Positions 1-5,152 of a DNA stretch of 5,152 nucleotides are shown in pieces. How positions within the stretch are numbered: position 1 is the first letter of the stretch; each line of letters begins with the position of its first letter. The position numbers were made by a program, and so were the translations under genes. Where the stretch lies: positions 1 through 5,152 of the forward strand of contig CAYTLQ010000155.1 in assembly GCA_964438715.1 (NCBI GenBank). Reading direction: 5' to 3'. Below the pieces are notes generated by a model that was not told where the DNA came from, searched no databases, and saw only the letters and a list, made by a program, of their open reading frames with translations. The DNA comes from CAYTLQ01 sp964438715. Its GTDB lineage: Bacteria > Bacteroidota > Ignavibacteria > Ignavibacteriales > Ignavibacteriaceae.

Positions 1-77
1 GGCGGAACTGGCAGACGCGCCAGACTTAGGATCTGGTGGAGCAATCCGTGGGGGTTCGAGTCCCTTCACCCGCACCA
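1..77 (+). tRNA. tRNA-Leu (anticodon UAG), 5' end cut off by the window edge
   Basis: This is a class II tRNA with a long variable arm. The anticodon stem is CCAGA (20-24) with TCTGG (32-36), around loop CTTAGGA, giving anticodon TAG at 27-29, which reads CUN leucine codons. The variable arm (37-49) has a short GGA/TCC stem. The T arm is GGGGG (50-54), loop TTCGAGT (55-61) and CCCTT (62-66), with two G-U pairs. The 3' acceptor strand CACCCGC (67-73) is followed by discriminator A74 and an encoded CCA (75-77). By comparison with other tRNA-Leu, about 8 nt (the 5' acceptor strand and U8) lie outside the window. Seven T residues (78-84) follow directly, and trigger factor starts 22 nt after the CCA. 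Confidence 0.96.
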
Positions 78-86
78 TTTTTTTAT

Positions 87-93
87 AAAGAGG
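87..93 (+). promoter_or_regulatory. Ribosome binding site of tig, supporting a TTG start
   Basis: AAAGAGG is a good Shine-Dalgarno match that ends 6 nt before the TTG at 100. No ATG is suitably placed, so this site decides the start codon. It sits in the short gap between the tRNA 3' end and the gene. Confidence 0.75.
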
Positions 94-99
94 TTAGTA

Positions 100-1395
100 T
101 TGGAAACCAAAGTTAATAAAATCAACGAATCAACTACTGAAATAGAGTTTATCTTCTCTGCTGAGGAAATAGCTTCGGATCTCGCTAAGGAAGTTCAAAA
201 AGAAACAAAAAAAATAAAAATTGATGGCTTCCGTGCCGGCAAAGTACCTCAGTCAGTAATCAAAAAATTTTACGGGGATTCCCTCGAACATATAGCATCG
301 GAGGCAGTTGCAAAAAATAAATTTTTCGATTACGCAGAAGAAAAAGAATTACAAATACTTGGTACACCTTCCATTGTTGACCTCGATTTTAAGCCGGGAG
401 AAAAACTTACATTCAAAGTTAAGTATGAACACCCCAGCGAAATAGAACTTAAGCAGTACAAAGGACTTACCATTGAGGTTCCGGAGTTAAGTGTTACAGA
501 AGACGAAGTAGAAGCAGAATTTCGTGCCACGCTTAAACCGCACATGATTGTAACACCTGCTGAAGTAGTTGAAGATAATAACTGCTATGTAAAAGTTGAA
601 CTTACTCCGGCAAAAGAAGATGGTACAGTTGAAGAAGGGCAGAAGCCCTCACCCTTCACAATTGATCTTACTGACGAAACAGTAAACCCGGAACTTAGGA
701 GTGCCCTGTTACAGAAAAATAAAGGTGATGAATTCGAGTTCAGGTTTGAAGACAAACATTCTTATAAAAAAGAAGATGGCACCGAAGAAGAGCACACACA
801 TAAATATTTTTATAAAGGTGTTATTAAAGAAATAGAAAAAGTCAGCCAGCCTGAGCTTAATGAAGAATTGTGCATGAAAATCTCAAACGGGACAGCAAAA
901 ACTGAAACTGAGTTACGGGATGGTATTCGCAAACAGATTCAGGATTATTATGATTATAAAACTCAGGAATTTACTGATAGGGCAATTGAAGATAAAATTA
1001 TTGAAGCAAATCCTTATACCCCTGCACCTTCGTTTGTTAAACGATATTTGAATCTGATGGTTGAAGAACAACTTAAGAATCAGAAAAAATCCAATAAAAG
1101 GAAATATACAAGAGAACAACTCGAAAAAGGACTTCAGAGCACAGCGGAAACTACAGTTAAGTGGTATCAGTTAAGTGAAAAAATTAAAGAAGTAGAAAAC
1201 ATAACACTTACTCCTGAGAGAATTACAGAATTGGCTGCCGAGCACGCAGAAAAATTCAAAAGTGATGTTGCCACTATTTCTCAACTTTACGCAAACCCAG
1301 AGGTACAAAAAGATTTGTTGAGAAAAGAAGTTTATGAATTCTTAAAGAAAAATAACACCATTGTTTATGTTAAGAAAGAAGAGAGAAAGGACTAA
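100..1395 (+). CDS. tig: Trigger factor, ribosome-associated chaperone
   Basis: Trigger factor docks at the ribosomal exit tunnel in the cytoplasm and shields nascent chains. The 431-residue length is normal for the family. The N-terminal ribosome-binding domain (about 1-115) carries the signature GFRAGKVP at residues 43-50. A PPIase-like insert spans about 157-246, and the helical C-terminal chaperone arms about 247-420, ending in a Lys/Glu-rich tail. The FKBP-type core motif normally near FIPGF is not recognisable; the equivalent stretch around 195-209 reads VNPELRSALLQKNKG, so prolyl isomerase activity may be lost (inference). The start is TTG with AAAGAGG 6 nt upstream. The gene begins 22 nt after tRNA-Leu and ends 6 nt before clpP, so co-transcription with both is likely; its promoter probably lies upstream of the tRNA, outside the window. 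It ends with TAA. Confidence 0.96.
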   Translation: METKVNKINESTTEIEFIFSAEEIASDLAKEVQKETKKIKIDGFRAGKVPQSVIKKFYGDSLEHIASEAVAKNKFFDYAEEKELQILGTPSIVDLDFKPGEKLTFKVKYEHPSEIELKQYKGLTIEVPELSVTEDEVEAEFRATLKPHMIVTPAEVVEDNNCYVKVELTPAKEDGTVEEGQKPSPFTIDLTDETVNPELRSALLQKNKGDEFEFRFEDKHSYKKEDGTEEEHTHKYFYKGVIKEIEKVSQPELNEELCMKISNGTAKTETELRDGIRKQIQDYYDYKTQEFTDRAIEDKIIEANPYTPAPSFVKRYLNLMVEEQLKNQKKSNKRKYTREQLEKGLQSTAETTVKWYQLSEKIKEVENITLTPERITELAAEHAEKFKSDVATISQLYANPEVQKDLLRKEVYEFLKKNNTIVYVKKEERKD

Positions 1396-1401
1396 GACTA
1401 T

Positions 1402-2013
1402 ATGATAAAAGATATTGAAATTTATAATCAGCTCGTACCGTATGTAATAGAGCAGACCGGAAGAGGTGAACGCGGGATGGATATTTACTCGCGTCTTCTT
1501 CGGGAAAGAATTATTTTTCTCGGCACTGCTGTTGATGATCATGTTGCAAGTTTAATCATTGCCCAGTTAATATTTCTTGAAGCTGAAGACGCACAGAAAG
1601 ATATTCACCTTTACATTAACTCCCCGGGTGGCAGTGTATCGGCAGGTTTGGCAATTTATGATACCATGCGCTACATAAAACCCGATGTTGCAACTATTTG
1701 CGTTGGTCTTGCCGCTTCTATGGGCGCTGTTCTTCTTGCAGGAGGGGCGGCTGGAAAAAGAACCGCGCTACCTCACTCGAAAATCATGATTCATCAGCCA
1801 TGGATTGGTGGTATGCAGGGGCAAACAGCGGATATCGAAATTCAAACCAGAGAAATGGTGAAAACCCGCGATACTCTTTACAAAATTCTTGCTGAGCATA
1901 CAGGAAAATCTTATGAGCAAATACATAAAGATTGCGATCGTGATTATTTTATGACTTCGGAAGAAGCCAAGGCATACAACATTATTGATAATATTCTCGA
2001 TAAGAGAAAATAA
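1402..2013 (+). CDS. clpP: ATP-dependent Clp protease proteolytic subunit ClpP
   Basis: ClpP is the serine peptidase that forms a tetradecameric barrel and degrades unfolded proteins fed in by an AAA+ unfoldase such as ClpX, ClpA or ClpC. The 203 residues cover the whole family length. The catalytic triad is visible: Ser106 in GLAASMGA, His131 in IMIHQP and Asp181 in CDRDYFM, with spacing matching known ClpPs. Also present are the N-terminal RGERGMDIYSRLL block and the YINSPGGSV oxyanion-hole segment at 71-79. The N-terminus is about 8 residues longer than in Firmicutes ClpP and may be a short propeptide (inference). The AAAGGA at 1386-1391, inside the end of tig, is a plausible ribosome binding site 10 nt before the ATG. 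tig is 6 nt upstream, so the two genes form an operon, which ends at the terminator at 2034-2067. No clpX follows. Confidence 0.98.
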   Translation: MIKDIEIYNQLVPYVIEQTGRGERGMDIYSRLLRERIIFLGTAVDDHVASLIIAQLIFLEAEDAQKDIHLYINSPGGSVSAGLAIYDTMRYIKPDVATICVGLAASMGAVLLAGGAAGKRTALPHSKIMIHQPWIGGMQGQTADIEIQTREMVKTRDTLYKILAEHTGKSYEQIHKDCDRDYFMTSEEAKAYNIIDNILDKRK

Positions 2014-2033
2014 TTTATCTCATTTTTATTCAT

Positions 2034-2067
2034 AGCCACTATTTCTCCCGAAACAGTGGCTTTTTTT
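2034..2067 (+). terminator. Rho-independent terminator of the tig-clpP operon
   Basis: A perfect 7-bp stem, AGCCACT (2034-2040) with AGTGGCT (2055-2061), encloses a 14-nt loop and is followed directly by six T residues (2062-2067). It begins 20 nt after the clpP stop codon. The A-rich side needed for the opposite direction is missing, so it should work on the + strand only. Confidence 0.87.
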
Positions 2068-2100
2068 GTTTAAAGAGATTTAACTGATGAGTTTATTTAT

Positions 2101-3537
2101 ATGAAAATAGCAGTCCTCTCTATTTTATTCCTCGTTACTAAAATTTCAATAATTGCTCAGGACAGCGTTGACTCTTACGATATGCTATTAAGAAATTATT
2201 ATTTTGCCAAAGAACCTGTTTCTATTGTTGCGGGAATCTCAAAAGGGGGCACAGTTATCTGGAAAGGTGCATCAGGTTATAGTAATCTCGAACATTTGAT
2301 TCCGGCAAGCGATACGGCAGTTTACCGTATAGCCTCAATATCAAAATTTATTACTGCCGTTGCTATTTTACAATTGGTGGAAAAGAAACGAATCAATCTG
2401 GATGAGGACATAAGGGTTTATGTGCCATCACTTCCTCAGAAAAAATGGAAAATCACCGCTAGAAGAATTCTGCAACATACAAGTGGACTTCGCACATACC
2501 GTGATGCCTCTGAATTTGATAGTAAACAGCGGTTTAATTCTACCGCAGAAATTGTTAAATACCTCTCCGGCGATTCTCTGTTATATGAGCCCGGTTCAAA
2601 ATATCTTTATTCTACATTATCCTATACATTTCTTGCGGCAGTAATTGAGTCAGTTACAGGTCAGAGTTTTGGCTCCTACCTGAGAGAAAATATTTTTAAG
2701 CCTGCCGGCATGAATAAAACCACCTTAGAGTGGCAACCCGAACTGATTACCAGTCGTGCAGACGGCTATGTAAGGAATGCAAAGAGGGAAATCGAAAACG
2801 CACCGCTGGCTGATCTATCAATAAAATATGCCGGAGGAGGAATAATTTCAACCCTTAATGATTTGTTGAAATTTGGTGAATCTCTTCTCAACGGCAAATT
2901 ATTATCTCCTTCATTTATAGATACATTAATGAAGCCCCTACAACTTAACAATGGTGAAACAAGGGACTATGGTTTGGGTACAGGTATCTGGCGTGATAAA
3001 GCAGGTAGAGTATTCTTTGGACATAGCGGTTCAGGTACAGGTTTTATATCGCAGATTTCAATAAACAGGGATTCGGGGATTGTTGCCGTTCATCTGATAA
3101 ACAATAAAGACAGAGAGCAGGATAACTTTGCAAACAGGTTGCTTGCGCGGTATTTTGGTGATGAGCCGAAAACCTTAAAGAGAGATGCAAGCTCTATTCT
3201 TGTCAGAATAGGAATACAAAAGGGCTGGCAGGATGCATTAAATAAGTACAATTCTCTTCTTTCTGACTCAGCGTTATACTATGAGACCGGTGTACCTCAA
3301 TTAAAATCAGCAGGCTACGATTTATTAGCTGAGAATTATATTGAACTTTCAAGACAGGTATTTACACTGATGGCAAACAACTATCCTAATTCTGCTGAAG
3401 CGTATGTAGGATTAGGGGATGTTTATCTTAAAGATAATAACAAAGGGCTGGCGCTGAAAAATTTCAGAATTGCGTTACGGATCGATCCTTCAAACAGCTA
3501 TGCTGAAAAAATGGTTAAGGAACTCTCTAAAAAATAA
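2101..3537 (+). CDS. Exported beta-lactamase-family serine hydrolase with C-terminal TPR tail
   Basis: This is a class C beta-lactamase/esterase-fold hydrolase (Pfam Beta-lactamase type) of 478 residues. Its substrate cannot be told from sequence; peptidase, esterase and penicillin-binding activities all occur in the family. A Sec signal peptide is likely at 1-19 with cleavage before Gln20, so the protein should be periplasmic or secreted. The nucleophile motif is S79-I-S-K82. The tyrosine motif is Y170-S-T172, where most relatives have YxN. The third motif is H308-S-G310 in GHSGSGTGF. Residues 398-465 form a tail with one good TPR (432-465: Y435, L438, G439, Y442, A451, F455, A458, P463) and a degenerate one before it. 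This tail is known from Bacteroidota serine hydrolases. The ribosome binding site is weak (GAG about 9 nt upstream). The gene stands alone, after the clpP terminator. Confidence 0.9.
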   Translation: MKIAVLSILFLVTKISIIAQDSVDSYDMLLRNYYFAKEPVSIVAGISKGGTVIWKGASGYSNLEHLIPASDTAVYRIASISKFITAVAILQLVEKKRINLDEDIRVYVPSLPQKKWKITARRILQHTSGLRTYRDASEFDSKQRFNSTAEIVKYLSGDSLLYEPGSKYLYSTLSYTFLAAVIESVTGQSFGSYLRENIFKPAGMNKTTLEWQPELITSRADGYVRNAKREIENAPLADLSIKYAGGGIISTLNDLLKFGESLLNGKLLSPSFIDTLMKPLQLNNGETRDYGLGTGIWRDKAGRVFFGHSGSGTGFISQISINRDSGIVAVHLINNKDREQDNFANRLLARYFGDEPKTLKRDASSILVRIGIQKGWQDALNKYNSLLSDSALYYETGVPQLKSAGYDLLAENYIELSRQVFTLMANNYPNSAEAYVGLGDVYLKDNNKGLALKNFRIALRIDPSNSYAEKMVKELSKK

Positions 3538-3607
3538 TTTGTCTTCATTTTTTTACCACTCCCGGCTAACTTTGAAACCCATTAAAGGAATTCGGTATTT
3601 GGATAGT

Positions 3608-3623
3608 ATTATCGTACGATAAT
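3608..3623. repeat. Perfect 16-bp palindrome, possible operator
   Basis: ATTATCGTACGATAAT reads the same on both strands, with no spacer. It lies in the 234-nt gene-free stretch 3538-3771, 70 nt after the serine hydrolase stop and 148 nt before the VWA gene. It could be the site of a dimeric repressor. Alternatively, as RNA, it could form a 6-bp stem with a GTAC loop followed by four U residues, a weak AU-rich terminator for the hydrolase gene. I do not recognise the motif as a named operator. The rest of the stretch shows only the promoter-like signals described separately. Confidence 0.5.
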
Positions 3624-3713
3624 TTTTACACGACAAGGTTTTGTGATTTTGAAGAACAATAGCACAAATTATGCACCTTAGTTCTCTTGCCTCTTAATCT
3701 GCCACTGAATAAA

Positions 3714-3739
3714 TTGTTTGTAATATTACGCTATATTTG
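3714..3739 (+). promoter_or_regulatory. Candidate promoter for the VWA/AAA+ operon (Bacteroidota type)
   Basis: TATATTTG at 3732-3739 matches the Bacteroidota -7 consensus TAnnTTTG. A TTG at 3714-3716 could serve as the -33 element, although the 15-nt gap is somewhat short. Transcription would start near 3746, leaving a leader of about 25 nt that includes AGGAAAG (3755-3761) as ribosome binding site. A 10-bp palindrome GTAATATTAC (3720-3729) sits between the two boxes. The region is AT-rich, so a chance match is possible. Confidence 0.35.
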
Positions 3740-3771
3740 AACTTTTTACCGCCCAGGAAAGTTTTTAAGGT

Positions 3772-4869
3772 ATGATTGGAATTCGATTTACAAAATTCAA
3801 ACCTTCGCTCAAAAACACCAGTTTTGATGAGCTTTTGAAGATTTTTTTACAACTCCTTACAATTACCTCCGGAAATGTCTCTGAGGCGTTGAGAATTTTA
3901 AGTGAACTGGACAGACGCTACCGCTTAACTGATGGAAAAAACTATGGTATAGGTGATTTTATTCGAGATTTGAAGGAACGAAATTATCTTGAGGAAAATC
4001 CTATCGATGGCACATTCAACATAACACCAAAGAGTGAACGCACAATTAGACAGCAATCCCTTGAGGAAATATTCGGGAAGTTAAAAAGATCGGGGAGGGG
4101 CAATCACATTACTCCATACACCGGACAGGGTGATGAATTAACTTCTGACAGAAGAGAATTTCAGTTTGGTGATACTTTAGACCAGATTGATATGACAAAC
4201 TCAATCCACAACGCACAGATAAATCATGGAATAGATGAATTTAACCTCACTGAAAATGATTTAGAAATTCAGGAAAAAGATCTTAAATCCCTCACATCGA
4301 CAGTACTGATGATTGATATTTCGCATTCGATGATACTATATGGTGAAGACAGAATAACACCGGCTAAAAAGACTGCTATGGCATTAGCTGAACTCATAAC
4401 AACCAAATACCCAAAAGATACGCTTGATATAATTGTTTTTGGAAATGAAGCCTGGCCGATTGCGATTAAAGATTTACCTTATCTACAGGTCGGTCCGTAC
4501 CATACGAATACTGTTGCCGGTCTCGATCTTGCAATGGAAATTCTCAGGAGAAGGAAAACACATAATAAACAAATTTTCATGATTACGGATGGAAAGCCAA
4601 CCTGTCTCAAAGAAGGTATTAAATTTTACAAGAACAGTTTTGGGCTGGATGCAAAAATCGTTAATAAAACTCTTGACAGGGCGGCTTTATGCAGAAAAAG
4701 AAATATTACTGTTACAACCTTTATGATTGCCGAAGACCCTTACCTCCAACGATTTGTGCGGCAGTTTACCGAGGTAAATAAAGGCAGAGCATTTTACAGC
4801 TCATTGAATGGACTAGGAAATTTTGTATTTGAGGACTATATAAGAAACAGGCGGAAAAATGTCCGCTAA
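3772..4869 (+). CDS. VWA domain protein (COG4867-like), partner of a MoxR/ChlI-type AAA+ ATPase
   Basis: This 365-residue protein has no signal peptide and is probably cytoplasmic. The N-terminal half (about 1-170) is helical, with a winged-helix-like stretch near 55-90 and a segment rich in Gly and charged residues (105-140) that includes REFQFGD. The C-terminal half is a von Willebrand factor A domain with a complete metal-binding MIDAS: D182-I-S184-H-S186, a Thr in YHTNT (245 or 247), and D273 in MITDGKPT. A terminal NKGRAFY motif (336-342) fits the family. VWA proteins paired with AAA+ ATPases, as in ChlD/ChlI and ViaA/RavA, act as adaptors or substrate binders; the role of this family is unknown. 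An in-frame TAA at 3766-3768 excludes an earlier start. The AAA+ gene follows 17 nt downstream, so the two form an operon. Confidence 0.9.
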   Translation: MIGIRFTKFKPSLKNTSFDELLKIFLQLLTITSGNVSEALRILSELDRRYRLTDGKNYGIGDFIRDLKERNYLEENPIDGTFNITPKSERTIRQQSLEEIFGKLKRSGRGNHITPYTGQGDELTSDRREFQFGDTLDQIDMTNSIHNAQINHGIDEFNLTENDLEIQEKDLKSLTSTVLMIDISHSMILYGEDRITPAKKTAMALAELITTKYPKDTLDIIVFGNEAWPIAIKDLPYLQVGPYHTNTVAGLDLAMEILRRRKTHNKQIFMITDGKPTCLKEGIKFYKNSFGLDAKIVNKTLDRAALCRKRNITVTTFMIAEDPYLQRFVRQFTEVNKGRAFYSSLNGLGNFVFEDYIRNRRKNVR

Positions 4870-4877
4870 AAACTATC

Positions 4878-4881
4878 GGAG
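4878..4881 (+). promoter_or_regulatory. Ribosome binding site of the AAA+ gene, supporting a TTG start
   Basis: GGAG lies 5 nt before the TTG at 4887, within the 17-nt gap after the VWA stop codon. No in-frame ATG lies near, so it supports TTG as the start. The spacing is typical and points to independent initiation on a shared mRNA. Confidence 0.65.
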
Positions 4882-4886
4882 AAAAA

Positions 4887-5152
4887 TTGAAAGAACTTAC
4901 TGGAATTACAACATTTGGTGAACTGAAGAAGGCAGGATACCAAACAAAAAAGATTAAAGATGAATTACGGGACAATCTGATAACCGGACTGAAAACAGGA
5001 AATACTCTCTTCGAAGGCAGTTATGGTTATGATGATACAGTCATTCCTGACCTCGAAAGCGCATTACTCGCCCGGCACAATATTTTACTGCTCTGATTAC
5101 GAGGTCACGCCAAAACGAAAATAGCCAGATTGATAATTAATCTGCTTGACGA
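4887..5152 (+). CDS. MoxR/Mg-chelatase-like AAA+ ATPase, N-terminal part, interrupted by in-frame TGA and cut by window end
   Basis: The frame starts at TTG and reads FGELKKAGYQTKKIKDELR, then a segment with LFEGSYGYDDTVIPDLE (about residues 42-58) and ALLARHNILLL (59-69). This is the typical N-terminus of the magnesium-chelatase-like ATPases encoded beside COG4867 VWA proteins. Codon 70 is TGA (5094-5096), but the same frame continues with LRGHAKTK, giving a Walker A of the form GxxGxxKT whose first Gly is replaced by the stop; K76 and T77 are intact. It then stays open to the window end at codon 88. Such proteins hydrolyse ATP as oligomeric rings and remodel targets together with the VWA partner; the target here is unknown. 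If the stop is real, only a 69-residue fragment without ATPase function is made and this is a pseudogene. If it is an error, this is an ordinary gene running off the window. Confidence 0.8.
5094..5096 (+). other. In-frame TGA at the first glycine of Walker A
   Basis: The codon between ILLL and LRGHAKT is TGA where the family has Gly; GGA to TGA is one base change. All four complete genes in the window end in TAA and contain no internal TGA, although they hold dozens of Gly codons and read Trp from TGG. General reassignment of UGA is therefore not supported. Confidence 0.8.

Noticed and set aside
330..1542. Open frames on the minus strand across tig and the tig/clpP junction
   Set aside because: They lie opposite well-supported genes, have no family resemblance and low-complexity composition; they are shadows of the coding strand.
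3529..3553. AAAAAAT / ATTTTTT inverted repeat at the end of the serine hydrolase gene as a terminator
   Set aside because: The stem is made only of A-U pairs and overlaps the stop codon; it would be too weak for an intrinsic terminator and is expected by chance in AT-rich DNA.
3538..3771. A small gene in the gap before the VWA gene
   Set aside because: The only short frame I noted on the + strand (from ATG at 3671) ends after 8 codons and has no ribosome binding site; nothing recognisable is encoded.
4887..5096. A complete small 69-residue protein ending at the TGA
   Set aside because: The sequence matches the N-terminus of a much larger AAA+ ATPase and the same frame continues with Walker A residues, so a genuine stand-alone small protein is unlikely.
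5094..5096. Selenocysteine or genome-wide UGA recoding
   Set aside because: The position requires Gly for the P-loop, not a redox residue, and no other gene in the window uses internal TGA. I cannot exclude it without downstream sequence, but it is the least likely explanation.

Overview
The window is AT-rich bacterial DNA, most likely from the Bacteroidota/Chlorobi/Ignavibacteria part of the FCB group. This placement is an inference. It rests on the tRNA-Leu - tig - clpP order, a secreted serine hydrolase with a TPR tail of a type common in Bacteroidota-like genomes, a TAnnTTTG promoter-like box, and two TTG start codons. There is no rRNA and no taxon-specific marker, so the rank is uncertain. 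All five protein genes and the tRNA are on the + strand.

Bases 1-2067 form a protein quality-control unit. A tRNA-Leu(UAG), cut at its 5' end by the window edge, is followed after 22 nt by trigger factor (tig, TTG start). After 6 nt more comes the protease subunit clpP, and then a clear intrinsic terminator. Trigger factor meets nascent chains at the ribosome and ClpP degrades proteins delivered by a Clp ATPase. The usual partner gene clpX does not follow here.

Bases 2101-3537 hold a stand-alone gene for an exported class C beta-lactamase-like serine hydrolase with a C-terminal TPR tail. The next 234 nt (3538-3771) contain no gene that I can see. They do contain a perfect 16-bp palindrome and a candidate promoter.

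From 3772 to the right edge lies a two-gene operon. A VWA protein with an intact MIDAS site (COG4867-like) is followed after 17 nt by the start of a MoxR/Mg-chelatase-like AAA+ ATPase. Such AAA+/VWA pairs resemble ChlI/ChlD and RavA/ViaA, but this pair has no known function. The ATPase frame is broken by one in-frame TGA exactly where the first glycine of its Walker A motif should be. The frame then continues, with recognisable P-loop residues, to the window end. This is the most notable anomaly: a sequence error, a real nonsense mutation, or (less likely) recoding. I see no mobile element, CRISPR array or rRNA.
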